Shown one piece after another: positions 12,701-22,330 of a DNA stretch of 64,000 bases. This stretch comes from Salvator merianae (taxonomy: Eukaryota > Chordata > Lepidosauria > Squamata > Teiidae): positions 136,810,941 through 136,874,940 of the forward strand of contig QVOM02000034.1 in the NCBI GenBank assembly GCA_003586115.2, in the 5' to 3' direction. The position numbers and the translations under genes are program-made. The notes beneath the pieces are model-generated. The model made no database searches. It saw nothing but the letters and a program-made list of their open reading frames with translations, and had not been told where the DNA came from. Numbering within the stretch: the stretch's first letter is position 1; the number at the start of each line of letters is the position of its first letter.

Positions 12701-13186
12701 TGCTTAAAGACCAGGAATGTAGGTGTCCTTTGAATACCAGACCGGAGACTGTGCCAGAGGGTGGGTGCCACCATAGAGAAGGCCCACAGAGTAAACCTTC
12801 CTCCAAATATTAGCAAATGAAGCTTTAATGAATATTTTACACTATTCAAATCTCAAAACAACATGTTTATATCTACAGGAGTCTCTGACCTCATAAAGTC
12901 ATGACAATCCTCCTGAAATGATTTAAATAGAAACATGGTGAGAAAGCAGAATTGCCAACATTCATTTTCCTGGATATCGATGCAAAGTACAGCACTTTAT
13001 AGATGATTCGTATTTTTCTAGCCGCTTGCAAAGTTAAAGCAGAAGTTGACTTACCTGGAACCGCCAAAGCCCCCCTATGTCTTCACTTCGCTCAAAACAA
13101 GTTGGTTGAAGACCTTCATCCAAGCAGCATTTAATGGCAGTTAGACCACTGGCCCCAGCTCCTACAACAGCAACCCTTTTTGACAT
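709..13186 (-). CDS. FMO5-like: Flavin-containing monooxygenase, FMO5-like; seven coding exons, 3' end outside window
   Basis: NADPH- and O2-dependent flavoprotein of the ER membrane that oxygenates nucleophilic N/S compounds; FMO5-type members can act as Baeyer-Villiger oxygenases (family knowledge). The coding join on the minus strand is 13186-13055, 10997-10809, 7588-7426, 5903-5761, 4839-4640, 4224-3869 and 781-709: 1256 bp, 418 full codons, no internal stop, all introns GT-AG. Visible motifs: FAD-binding GAGASG (residues 9-14), the conserved Asn61 of NTSK, the FMO signature FxGxxxHxxxY (166-176), NADPH-binding GLGNSG (191-196) and FATGY (327-331). Exon sizes match the conserved vertebrate FMO pattern. 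The stretch [14 protein letters not shown] points to FMO5, whereas residues about 235-275 look closer to FMO2/FMO3, so the paralogue is tentative. Vertebrate FMOs are about 530-560 residues, so roughly the last fifth, including the C-terminal membrane anchor, is missing to the left. A non-coding first exon is expected upstream but was not located. Confidence 0.95.
782..3868. other. FMO intron between sixth and seventh coding exons
   Basis: 3.1 kb of AT-rich intron without coding signal. It contains an imperfect inverted repeat at about 2588-2738 and an AT/CAT-rich simple-sequence patch near 3335-3375. No regulatory site can be argued from sequence alone. Confidence 0.6.
2588..2738. repeat. 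Imperfect inverted repeat (foldback, MITE-like)
   Basis: A segment reading ACATCCAGATATTTTGC is followed about 100 bp later by GCAAAATACCCAGAT in opposite orientation, preceded by CATCCAGGTATTTCATC, so both arms contain both blocks inverted. Minus-strand translation shows the same repetition (KYLDV twice). It could be a worn short DNA transposon in the FMO intron; no target duplication was identified. Confidence 0.5.
3869..4224 (-). CDS. FMO5-like: FMO sixth coding exon (residues 276-394)
   Basis: 356 bp, phase 2 in and phase 1 out. Acceptor TTTGTAG, donor GTAAG. It encodes [26 protein letters not shown], the FATGYS motif (327-332) and [16 protein letters not shown] followed by [23 protein letters not shown]. 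The [10 protein letters not shown] wording is the strongest FMO5-type signal. An apparent upstream Met in the open frame is intronic; the splice acceptor defines the start. Confidence 0.95.
4640..4839 (-). CDS. FMO5-like: FMO fifth coding exon (residues 210-276)
   Basis: 200 bp, entering in phase 0 and leaving two bases of codon 276. Acceptor CCAACAG, donor GTAAGG. It encodes [15 protein letters not shown] and DDGYPLDVV, then a variable segment ending [12 protein letters not shown]. This variable part resembles FMO2/FMO3 types more than mammalian FMO5, which is why the paralogue call is hedged. Confidence 0.93.
4840..5760. other. FMO intron between fourth and fifth coding exons
   Basis: 0.9 kb with no coding potential and no repeat family recognised. 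An open minus-strand stretch at 5222-5485 has no family resemblance. Confidence 0.5.
5761..5903 (-). CDS. FMO5-like: FMO fourth coding exon (residues 162-209)
   Basis: 143 bp, entered in phase 1 and ending in phase 0. It carries the FMO identifying sequence [11 protein letters not shown] (residues 166-176) and the NADPH-binding GLGNSGAD (191-198). The acceptor is CTAATAG; the donor GTTCAG is a weaker consensus than the others, but the frame, length and downstream IFLSTR continuation support it. Confidence 0.93.
5904..7425. other. FMO intron with a MITE-like fragment
   Basis: About 6040-6330 shares wording with repeats elsewhere in the window: CACCCCCTGCTGGTCTG and GACAGAACATGATCC resemble the block at 36240-36300, and the paired AGGAACTTTTGTTCCTAG hairpin resembles 32280-type and 38740-type copies. 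I read it as a degraded copy of the GGCCCTTTCTGCAC-ended family. The rest is unannotated. Confidence 0.45.
7426..7588 (-). CDS. FMO5-like: FMO third coding exon (residues 108-162)
   Basis: 163 bp, entering in phase 0 and leaving one base of codon 162. Acceptor TTTCAAG, donor GTAGG. It encodes GQWEVVTE and [11 protein letters not shown], the conserved VCTGHH segment at the edge of the first FAD domain, and ends in DAFPG. The size matches the family standard. Confidence 0.95.
7903..8253. mobile_element. AT-rich short inverted-repeat element (MITE) in FMO intron
   Basis: The left end reads GCTAGAGATGTGCAAAATTC and the right end ATTTGTGCACATCCTTA, so the outer GGATGTGCA/TGCACATCC motif is inverted. 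A direct repeat TTACAG flanks the element at 7897-7902 and 8254-8259, a likely target duplication. The interior is A/T-homopolymer rich with no coding capacity. A shorter relative with GGGATGGGAC / GGCACATCC ends is at 19252-19376. The superfamily is uncertain; hAT is one option. Confidence 0.65.
8685..9850 (+). repeat. Possible solo LTR or retroelement leader block
   Basis: This intronic stretch has a retroviral-LTR-like order on the plus strand: TATAAAAAG at about 8959, purine-rich GAAGAAG repeats at 8996-9095 with a GTTAGCAGGAG sub-repeat, pyrimidine-rich tracts, and AATAAAG at about 9690. A TG start is plausible near 8685, but neither a matching CA end nor a target duplication could be fixed. 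It may instead be ordinary intron. Confidence 0.3.
10809..10997 (-). CDS. FMO5-like: FMO second coding exon (residues 45-107)
   Basis: 189 bp, 63 codons, phase 0 at both ends, acceptor TTGCAG and donor GTAAG. It encodes the [16 protein letters not shown] block, with Asn61 of the NTSK motif conserved across FMOs, followed by [21 protein letters not shown]. The exon ends at the [10 protein letters not shown] boundary typical of the family. Confidence 0.95.
10998..13054. other. First coding intron of FMO
   Basis: 2.06 kb. The right part (12515-12835) is a CR1/L2-like LINE tail, listed separately. About 11820-12340 is less AT-rich and has an open plus-strand stretch with no recognisable protein similarity. 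Confidence 0.55.
12515..12835 (-). repeat. CR1/L2-type LINE 3' end
   Basis: Minus-strand translation includes [19 protein letters not shown] and [10 protein letters not shown], matching the RAFSVxAPxLWNSLP...LKTHLF C terminus of CR1/L2-clade reverse transcriptases. It is followed by an AT-rich tail of the TATGTATAAATATTTTAAA type. It is 5' truncated and intronic. Confidence 0.7.
13055..13186 (-). CDS. FMO5-like: FMO first coding exon (residues 1-44)
   Basis: 132 bp, exactly 44 codons, ending in phase 0 at a GTAAG donor. It begins [15 protein letters not shown]; the GxGxxG dinucleotide fold for FAD starts at residue 9, and the exon closes with DIGGLWRFQ, a conserved FMO boundary. The ATG is one base downstream of a CCAG acceptor-like site preceded by a T-rich run, so the 5' UTR probably continues in a non-coding exon further right. 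I chose this ATG because it places the Rossmann motif at the usual distance from the N terminus. Confidence 0.95.
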
Positions 13187-13676
13187 GCTGGTTTAAATCA
13201 AAGGAACAGAAAAACATTACAGTCAAGTCTTCTTCAGGGCTTGTGTAAGTCTGTTTTGTACAACATAAATGATTAATAATTAGCACTAGTTTTGTTGTGT
13301 CATTGACTTTTCATTATTTGGGACAACACAGAGACTGGAAGTTCTTCTCTGGTCCACTGCACTGCCAAAAGGAGTAAAAAGAGGGTCTTTCTTGCTTCCC
13401 TAAGCTGGGTGCCATACATCCCAAGAAAGGGAAATTATTTTATTTTATTTTTTTGCGGCCACTGGGGCAGCAGAGATCAAAGGGCCTTCTCCATCCCCTG
13501 ATCACCCAGGGACAGCAAAAAGGAATTTTCTTAAAACCAGTGGGGAATAACCTTCTGCATCCCTACTGGATTCAAAGCAAGTAATAGAAACCACATGAAA
13601 TGGCACAAGCACAAATAGGAAGAGCACATCAATGTCCCAAATATTAACATTTTATTTTAAATGCACATCTCCAGAT
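13187..13676. other. Region upstream of the FMO start codon
   Basis: Contains the acceptor-like site just upstream of the FMO ATG and an AT/T-rich run near 13440-13455. The FMO promoter and 5' non-coding exon cannot be placed with confidence here. Confidence 0.4.
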
Positions 13677-13735
13677 AGGAGGAGGAGGAGGAGGAGGAGG
13701 AGGAGGAAGAAGAAGAAGAAGTAGTAGTAGTAGTG
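13677..13735 (+). repeat. Compound trinucleotide microsatellite (GGA)n(AGA)n(GTA)n
   Basis: Consecutive runs of GGA (about 13678-13706), AGA (to about 13720) and GTA (to 13734), directly abutting the MIR-like SINE on its 5' side. Confidence 0.95.
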
Positions 13736-13970
13736 GTTTTTGTACCCCGCTTTTCTCACCCGAAGGGACTCAAATCGGCTGACAAACCTTCTGTTCTTCT
13801 CCCCACAACAGATACCCTGTGAGGTAGGTGGGGCTGTGAGAACTCAGAACAGAACTGTGACGAGCCCAAGGTCACCCAGCTGGCTTCATGCAGAGTGCAG
13901 ACTTGAACCGGGAGAGCTCCAGATAAGAGTCTGACACGCTAAGCACAAGGCCAAACTGGCTCACTGTCCT
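13736..13970 (+). repeat. MIR-like CORE-SINE
   Basis: Wording matches the MIR/CORE-SINE layout: CCCTGTGAGGTAGGTGGGGC, then GAGCCCAAGGTCACCCAGCT, then a GAACCGGGAGAGCTCCAGAT / GAGTCTGACACGCTAAGCAC tail comparable to the MIR 'cccaaggtcacacagct ... gaacccaggtct' core. The leading TACCCCGCTTTTCTC block is common in squamate copies. Non-autonomous and non-coding. Confidence 0.7.
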
Positions 13971-14500
13971 TTTTTAATTTAATTTTTTCCACCATTACAG
14001 AAACTTTATTCCCTTTGGTAACAGCAGGATGGGAGCTCCCCTGGAGACTGCTCATGCATAGGAGGGAATTCCTGACACCAAGCACCAAAGGGTTACACAG
14101 CAAAGGCCATTTAGTCTTCTGTACAAGCATTAGAAAAGTAGTCCTTCCCTCCTCCCCTAGCACCCCTTTTAATAGGATTCAGTACAGAGTCAGTGGTTGG
14201 GACACTGCCAGTTTCAGCAACAGTACAAGATATTCCCTCAACCAGTGCAGGGTCCTCTATGTTAGGATGTCATGGGCTTGGTGCTCCACCAACATCTCCA
14301 TGCTCTTCACATCTGTGCACCAGAACTCCAGGCGAACATGTCATATTTTTCTGTTAGAAGCAAATGAGGCAGACAGTTTTAAAGTCCAGCACAGTCCTTC
14401 CATAACTCAGTGACAGATGGCTAAAGGTCTCCAGCCAAGCAACCGGTGTCTTGGTGACAATTGTCTTACTAGCTCTTTATGTTGCTTAAGCAAGTTCTAA
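13971..14500 (-). pseudogene. Probable processed pseudogene, parent gene not identified
   Basis: On the minus strand the sequence ends with GGGAATAAAGTTTCTGTAAT, then an A-rich run (13973-13993 as T-rich on the plus strand): a polyadenylation signal followed by a retained poly(A), without introns. Upstream, one frame runs LVEGISCTVAETGSVP and NPIKRGARGGGKDYFSNACT to a TAA stop, as at a protein C terminus, but the same frame is interrupted by two stops further 5'. I do not recognise the parent. The alternative is a retroposed 3' UTR only. Confidence 0.55.
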
Positions 14501-15955
14501 AAAACAAAACATCAATCTTATTTTTTATAGATAATCTAAGAGGGTTTAATGTTCTTTCTTGTATTTGTGCGAATATATTATTAGTTTTAAAACTCTTGGT
14601 AGGCTTTGCAATTATATTACAAAATTGGCAGGGAAATGCCAGCTTGCAATGAATTCTTGGTAGAGGTGGCAGCTGATGGTTGTTCTGTTTTTCTCCATTG
14701 CAAGGCAATCATGATTTTTATTTCATGGAAATTCATTTCCTTAACTAGTCTAATGCACTCCAGAATCTACTACAGCCATGTGAATTGTACAGTGTGCCTG
14801 AGCCTAAGTGGTCTTTATGTCTTAGCAAAAACATGGGACAGAGATATTAATAAGAACTTTGCTCATGTCAGCCTACTCCAAGTTTCAATCTACAACCTGA
14901 AGCAGACAACTTGAATGGTTTGTTCCCTGCTAATTAAGCCTCTTTATGTAAGATCACCAGATCATTCCCCAGCACACAGGATTTGTACTCACTTGCAATG
15001 GGCATGAGACTGTTGGGTCTCTTGAGAGTAATCTTGCTGAAAGTCAGTGACCCTGAAGTCTGTTGATATACTATTTTTCTTTGGACACACACACATTGCT
15101 ATCCCATAGGAAATGTAATACATGGTGGTGATGGGGAAAATGGCATGAAACTTCCATAAGTATTAATATAAGAAGCTACAGTTGTTTGATACTTACTTTT
15201 GTCCTGTTGGCTAACCAAGACCTTTATGGCTCTCAGCTGAAATTTCCCTTGGAAGTTCTACAGGAGAGAGTAGGAGCTGCACATAAGCTTTTTCTGCACT
15301 TGACTTGAAGCAAAGAGGGAAGTGAATGATCCAGTGAATTACAAGATGGCAATCTTGGTGCCTTTTAAAACCACCTGGCAATCAAACCGTCCCACTGAAT
15401 AATGATTAATGCTCTCTTTTTGGCCTAAGATAATTTTGTGATGGAAATCATTGCACTCTTCATCTTACTAATGACAGACTCCTAAATCACCAAAAGGTCA
15501 TGTTTTCAGAATGTATTGCTTAACCATATCAGATTTTTGTGTGTGTATATTCTCCAGCTAGCTCTAGCAATCAGTTACATTTTGGCCTCTGTCCAGAAGA
15601 CTGACTGCTTCAATCTCCAAGATTATGTTGAAGCCTACCAATGTCAGATTATCTGGTTGTATGCTTCCTTGTAATCTACGGTGATAAATTATATCTGATA
15701 ATCTCTAACAGGAGCCAACCTAAGGTGATTAGATTTTGTTTATACCTGACAAGGACTCAGCCCATTTCCATGGAGTCTGAGCTGGCACCAGCCTGAAGAG
15801 CTGAGTCCCATGTTAGCTAGTGAAAAATAGATATCATTTGCATTTGTATCTAAAACACCAAAATGTCTTTTGTAGACCCTAGCATGGGTGCTTTTCTTTA
15901 CTAAGTATCACCTTTAAATATTTGGAAGACCAATCCAGGATACATCAGAGATTCT
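14501..15955. other. Non-coding stretch, nothing recognised
   Basis: AT-rich. No exon, RNA gene or repeat family could be supported. It may hold the FMO 5' non-coding exon and promoter, but no signal is decisive. Confidence 0.4.
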
Positions 15956-16559
15956 GGGCCTGTTCACACTTTCAAACGATGTAGTTGCCCACAGCTAGTA
16001 GCATTTAGGAGTATTTGCAGACACTCCCAAATGCTAGGGCCTCCATAAAGTGCAGATATTTATTTATTTATTTATTATTTGCATTTTTATCCCACCCTAT
16101 ATTCGAAGATCTCAGGGTGGGTTACAACATTAAAGCCAATATAAAATGAACATACTTAAAAAAATAACGGTGTCTGAAAATGGGGAGGAAAAGCTGTTTC
16201 TTTTTAGCCAAAGAGGTGCATCTTCACTGCTTTCCTAAACATATAAAATGAAGGTGCCTGACACACCTCAGGGGGGAGACTATTCCATAGTCTGGAAGCC
16301 ATCACTGAAAAGGCCTTATCCTGGGTGTCCACCCCTTTTGCTACTGAGGGTGGCGGTACAACCAGAAGGGCCTTCCCTACAGATCTAAGGCATGCACAGT
16401 TCAATATGGAAGAAGGCGTTCCTTTAGTTATTTGGGGCCCAAGTCATTTAGGGCCTTATATGTTAATGTTAACACCTTGAATTGGGCTTGGTAGTGAATT
16501 GGCCACACTGTGCTAGTGAACATCTGGATGCTCACTAGCACTAAAGTGTGAAAAGGCCC
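15956..16559. mobile_element. MITE with GGGCCTGTTCACAC ends, carrying a LINE insertion
   Basis: The left end is GGGCCTGTTCACACTTT and the right end AAAGTGTGAAAAGGCCC, an imperfect 17-bp terminal inverted repeat. TCT flanks both sides (15953-15955, 16560-16562), consistent with a 3-bp target duplication. Subterminal GCTAGTGAACATCTGGATGC / CTCACTAGCAC wording recurs in copies at 33.7 and 34.9 kb. A CR1/L2-like LINE end sits inside at about 16060-16480, so this element was the older occupant. Confidence 0.7.
16060..16480 (-). repeat. CR1/L2-type LINE 3' end
   Basis: The minus-strand frame at 16204-16404 reads DKAFSVMASRLWNSLPPEVC then FYMFRKAVKMHLFG, the hallmark C terminus of CR1/L2 LINE polyproteins. 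The 3' tail (CACCCTGAGATCTTCGAATA followed by ATAAATAAATAAATA) lies at the left. Nested in the MITE at 15956-16559. Confidence 0.75.
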
Positions 16560-19251
16560 TCTGGCTTTGATTAGTCCTATCAAACCAGACCTTTAGTAAG
16601 ATGGGATTCTACCCAGGTCTGACAGATTCAATATTTAGAAATAGTATATGGATACCAATTTGAGATTACTTAGCCCTTGTAATTAATCTTGAAGAAAGCA
16701 CTCTTGAAATGTCTCTAAATTAAAATCCACGTATTGTGCTTTCAATAAAGAAAGATAAAGATTCCCTTTTATTTGCCATCAGTCAGGCATCAGTGACTGC
16801 ATCCATGCACGTTTCTTGACAACAATGTTGAAGAGACTTGCCATTGCCTTTGTCTGAGGAAATGGTGGGGGGACTGAACTTGGGGCCTTCTCTGCAGACA
16901 GCAGATGCTCTAACACTGGGCAATGATTTCTGTCTTATACTTGTATGTCATCATTTAAAAGAGCTGAGCCAGCCAAGCCTTTTATAATGAAAATTCAGAC
17001 CAGGAGGTAGAAAGAGCTTCTTAGTAAGTTTCTGCTTGGCCAGAGATACCACTAACAAAGCAGTATTTCCATAGTTTCATAAAATACTGTAATCCTCTTC
17101 CTACTGCTGTTGCTGTTAAAGCTGCTTTACAGCCCCATAAATGTGAACAGCAGCAGTTCATAAATTATTCTAGCAACTAAGAAAACAATCTGGGATTAAA
17201 ATAGGTTGTTTCTTAAAAGTTTCTGAAGCCTGTAGGGAAGCCCAATCCAACCAGTGCTGTGGGGACTTGCCCTATCCCCCTCATGTCTAAGAAGGTATTC
17301 ACACCTATATATAAGAAATTCTCCTTACAGCACTAAGCAAAATGGAGTGAAATGTGTGACAACAACAACAGAACATTCTGTACAGGTATTGTAAGCACAT
17401 CAGAGAACTGATCCTAGCCCTTTGCTGCATATGAATATTGCTCTTTCCTGCTTCAAAATTTTTCCCTCCCAGAAAATAGAAGCATTTCTCCAGAAAATCT
17501 TGCTCATCCAGTAAGCATTAATTTTGGCTCTACCTGTTGTGACTACTGGGCAGCCATTTAGGCCACAATCCAACATCATAAATTTAAACTGTATCAGAAG
17601 AATATGAAGATTGACTTTGTCTTCCGATCACTCCCACATTTGCATTTTAACACAGACTCAATTGGCACTTGCTTGTTTTCACACTATTTCCCATGCATAG
17701 CATGGGGAAACTGTGTACCTTTTCTGTCTCCACCCTGCACCAAATTCTCCTCCCTGTGCAGTCAGTGATTGGCTGCAGTCCCAATGTTCAAATCTTGACT
17801 TCACAGGGACAGGCAAGTCAAGCTCCACCCTCCGTATGTCCCCGCTGCCATGTCAGAACATGGATTCAATTGGTGGCATTACTAATCATTCGCCCCCTCC
17901 AGCCTGTATCTACACAAGCAGAACCTCGATTCCACAACTTCATAATAAAGCTTCTTATAGGGCAGATCGTGATTTCTGCTCCTTTGCAATTGCACTTTTG
18001 TGCAATTGTGCAATTTAAGGGTAGCACAAAAGCAGGGAAAGGTCTGTGAAGAGGGGGGAACGTATGGAGGTCTGCATTATTGTGATAGCGAAGTTAGTGG
18101 CCAGCAAAAGGACTCTGTCTCACCTCCCCCCAAGATATCCACAGCTGACTGAAATTTGCTGTAGCACTGTGGCAGTTTTGTGCAAAACTCTATAAACCTA
18201 GAAGGAGCTCTATTTTTTGGTTTAATCAGTAGTTGGAAGCGGAGGAAGCCTTTAATTTCTTCCTGGCAGTGCCAAATGGGGGATAAAGGAGAAGGAAGGA
18301 CCACAGATTGGCAAATGAAAATGAAGGATGGCTTTTTTTTCTTCTGGCAGTGGTGGAAGGGGGGATAAACGAGGTGGACGGAAGTAACTATGTTCCCCAC
18401 TCTCCCGCCCCTGCTGGCTGTGGTGCCCACCCTCCCAAGTACAGTGCTCACAACAAAGTCACTCATTGGATGGCAGGATATGGGGAGCCCTCCCTTTGCA
18501 TACCCCCCCAAAGTACAGCCCCTCCCAAATAGCCCATGTTCCCACATTGTAAAATAAAATGGGCTAGCAATCTGAAACGGGTTGGGAATTCATTAAATCC
18601 AAATGCAAAGTAGTCCAGATTTCAGCAATCTAGTCCAGAAAAACTACAGAAAGGCAATTAATGTCAGACCAGTGGGAACTGAAGACACCTGTAAAATGAT
18701 TAAATGCCGTGTCGGAACAAATGCATGGAATTTTAAGAAAATTCTGAAAAGTACCAACCATAGGCGTGGGCATATTCACTCAAGCTTTAGGGGATGGGAT
18801 ATTGAGGCCACTACTCTATTTTCTGTATTCTTCTTTCTTTCCTTTTAAAAAAAATCTAAGATGAATTGAACTCCAGAATTGACTCCAGCCTGTTGCTCAT
18901 TGCTTTCTTTGCCACAGGTATAGATGATGGATCCAAATAACTATGCTGCATTAAGAAGAGATTCACTTTCTTTCCCCCACTTCTGATCTGCATGTTTCAA
19001 TCGGTTTTCCTTGGGACTCTAAACCTACATACACTTGTCAATTCCTGGGGTCTGACACAAGTGCCAGGTCTAGCAACCCAGGACCATCAGAAACTGAGAT
19101 CACTGAATGAGAATTCCTTGACCTCAGAGACTTTAAATGATAAAAATAGAAATAGACCCCAGATTTGAAAGAGGTTTGACTTTCCCCAAATTCTGAACGT
19201 GTTGTAAGTTCAGATTTTGAAAATCTTTGAATTTCGGGCTTGGCCAATTCT
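16560..19251. other. Intergenic, largely unclassified
   Basis: No gene. 17627-18545 is a less AT-rich block with overlapping open frames on both strands (for example 18077-18547 minus) that show no protein family features. I treat them as chance frames in repeat-derived DNA. Confidence 0.4.
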
Positions 19252-19376
19252 ATAGGGATGGGACAAAATTCAACAAAAGTTCGAATCCGGGCAAAGTCTT
19301 AGAAATCCAAGATTTTAAATGTCAAAACGACAACAATGTTATTTTTGAATTTTGTGATCTGGCACATCCATACCTA
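19252..19376. mobile_element. Short AT-rich foldback element
   Basis: TATAGGGATGGGACAAAATTC at the left and GATCTGGCACATCCATACC at the right form an imperfect inverted terminal pair. The interior has AAAATTC/GAATTTTG symmetry. It looks like a shorter relative of the element at 7903-8253. Confidence 0.45.
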
Positions 19377-19884
19377 AATTTGCTCAGCAGTACTATCAAT
19401 ACAATGAAGAGAAAATGGAGCACCAAATTCCATGCCACAAGCCATTATCAACAGAGGAACAGGTCCTAGGAGGAGCATTTCTTAGGGCCATCTGCATGGT
19501 TTCAGTGGTTCCTTTTGGATCTGGAAACAGCACAGGTAGTTCCCAGGAAGCAAAACAGACTGAGCACTAAGCATATTTCTTCTCAAGGGTACTAAAAGGA
19601 ATCTCCCAGTACCCGCTCTGAAAGGAGCATTTTTGCCAGCCTTGAGTATCACTATCATATATGTCATCTGCATGGGTGTGATTATGCAGAGTTGTGTCCC
19701 CTCTATCTTTTTTCTTTTTGGCAATCTTTCCTCCTTCCCTTGATTGGTTAGGGGTTTTGCCTGCCTAGCTATCTTCCTGCCCAGTGGAGTGAAAAGTGAT
19801 GGAAGGGGAGGGAGGGGTGTGCTTTCTTTAACATGACTTCTAACTGTTGGCTGGATGCGCATAACGCTGATTTTAAAAAAACCT

Positions 19885-20190
19885 GTACTGGCTGCCAATT
19901 CACTATTGAATCCAATTCAGGGTGTACACTTGAACTTATAAGGCCCTGAACAACTTGAGCCCCAAATAAAAGGAACGCCTTTTCTCATATCAACCTGCCT
20001 GTGCCTTAAGATCTACTGATGAGTCCCTTCTGATTGTACTACCTTCAGTGACAAAAGAAATGGAAACTCAGGACAGGGCCTTCTTGGTACTATTCCCCAG
20101 ACTATGCAATTGTCTCCCCACTGAGATGTGCCAGATATCTTCACTATATACATTTAGGAGACTGTGGTAAAGGTGCACCTATTTACCCTG
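19885..20190 (+). repeat. CR1/L2-type LINE 3' region
   Basis: Plus-strand wording matches the C-terminal end of CR1/L2 polyproteins: YWLPIHY.IQFRVYT, YKALNNLSP, then ETQDRAFLVLFPRLCNCLP. Several stops interrupt it, so it is a dead, 5'-truncated copy. Confidence 0.7.
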
Positions 20191-21845
20191 ACCTTTGGCT
20201 GAGAAAACAGCTTTTCCCCCCTACCAATTTCAGGCACTGCTATTGTTTTTAGTGGGCTCTTTTTGATCTGAACGATGTACATAAGTCTGCAGTTCTGTGC
20301 AAGACCACATGTCAGTTACCCTCACTAAGCATAGGTGGCTTGTGAGTACACTGGAGCATGCAGAACGCAGAAGGGGTGTAGACCCAAACTCTATGCTATA
20401 AGGCATGGTGGGACACTGCTCCCTTTGCCCCCCCCCCCGGGTCAACCGCCCCTGCTAGCATGCATGGGATACGCATGCTGGCTCTGCGTCTGGAAAGCCT
20501 GTTTATGATGAGAATTGTGCAAGCCATTTTCAGTCATATCGAAAAAAAGATGTATGCTGGCACATTACCGAGAACTTGATTTCAGCAAGGCCAGTTTGTA
20601 CCAGCTAAACTTTGGGCAATGGGCAACATTTCCTAGCCGTTTAAGGTTGTGTTATTGCATGTTTATGCATTCCTGACAAACACAGGTGAATAATTATGAA
20701 TCTTTCTTGTTTGTTTAATTTTAAGGAGTAAACTTGAAAATATATGAGCCTTTCTAAGAAGATGTGCATTTGGGGGGGAATGAAGAAAGTAGTTAGTATA
20801 ATCATGCTTGCTTTTTTTTCTAGAGGCCTTGTAGAAAATTTTACTCACAATTCACAGGAATAAGGCTACTTATTTATTAAAACAGTTGATCTCATACAGT
20901 TTATTCATTGTTGGGTGAAATTTGATGGGGCTGCAGTATCTCCTTTAAGCAGGAGCAGAGTTTTTAGGAGCTGATGAACGATTGTGTATACTAAATTAAA
21001 ACACGCAAAAGAAATGGGGGAAGGGGGATGACCAAGATTCAGAAAACAAATTACCTTTGCAGAGAGAGTAAAATGAGAGGACGGGAGTCCAAATGCTACA
21101 AAAGGCCAATGAGATGTAAGTATGCTAAGGACAGAAAGTGAAGTTAGAAGAGAACTATTTAAACTAGTATGAAGGCCTGATACCACTTGGAACCCAACTC
21201 AGTGAGGTTGTGGAAGCAACCCCCCCCCCCCTTTCACAGCATCTTGACTCCTGCTGGATTTCTTGTCCTAAATCTCTGTATATGTATGAATACATGTTAA
21301 ATATAGTATATGTGTTCCAATAAGATACAATTTGGAAAATGTGCAGCCAGAATACATGATCAATATTTAAAAAGATTTAGTACTCTAAGGCTTTATCTAC
21401 ATGAGCTGCTGGTGGAGTGACTTGCCTTTGGCAGCGAAATGCTGTTACTGTGTACATGGAGGCCCCTCCCCACTACTGTAGATCCAAAGTGGTTCTTCTA
21501 CAAGAAAATGCATATGACCTTGGCAAGGAAGAACTGTATGATCTCTTAAATCATACAGGAGCCACCGAGAGCTTCCAAACCAAACCATGGGTCACGGCTC
21601 ACCCACTACTACAGACTGGGGTGCTTTCTTGCAGCTAAGCCAACGGCACCTCGCTTCTTCCGTCAGCTATTACAGTAGAATGCTCACTGCACCCTCGAGC
21701 TGTGGTTGACAGCAGTCCTTCGGTGCGGCTTCAGCAAGAGGCATGTGTGACATGTTGCAGGGGTTTCATATTTAGAGACCTGTGAGGACTGGCAGGTAGT
21801 GTGAACTCCTGATTGCTTTGCTGGGCCAGTCTCTTCTCTGCTGAC
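20191..21845. other. Intergenic, simple-sequence patches only
   Basis: Contains C-homopolymers at about 20431-20439 and 21220-21231. No gene or clear mobile element seen. Confidence 0.45.
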
Positions 21846-22330
21846 AAACATAAGAACATGGCCCATTTAGTCCAGCATCCTGCCTCACACAGTGGCCCAT
21901 CAATTGCTTCTGGGCATTCTCCAGCAGAATAAAAAGGCAAAACCTTCACCCACTCTTCACTCTCTGCAAACAGCCTGTGTCTCCACCCTGCAGACAGTAC
22001 CTAGGCAGCAGACGNCGTTTGAGCTTGAGAGCACCAGGCACATTGCAGGGGCACTCAACCTGCCCACTCCCTTCCTTTCTCCAGTTAAGCAGCCCAGCTG
22101 AGCCTTCCCTGCTCCTTCTATCATGTGTGTTTTTGGTTTATTGCCTCCAGTGACACTACAACACCAAGCCTATAGAAGCCAAAAAAGCAGTCATGGCCAG
22201 AACTCCAGCCACTGAGTTGACATCAGGTCAAACATCAGCCTGCTGCTGATTCTGCAAGGATGTATTACCCACTCTCTGTGAAATGCATCCCTTCCAGATG
22301 CTGAGGTGGGAAACAGCTGCCCTGGAGTGA
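21846..22330 (+). repeat. Probable sauropsid interspersed repeat fragment with an undetermined base
   Basis: AACATGGCCCATTTAGTCCA followed by GCATCCTGCCTCACACAGTGG resembles a repeat common in reptile genomes that begins with a 'gatcagaccaatggtccatctagtccagcatcctg' type phrase. The family name is not certain. One ambiguous base (N) occurs at 22015, the only one noticed in the window. Confidence 0.35.

Noticed and set aside
17627..18547. Candidate gene from overlapping frames of 126 and 156 codons
   Set aside because: Frames are open on both strands in a compositionally mixed, probably repeat-derived block, with no domains or consistent splice sites.
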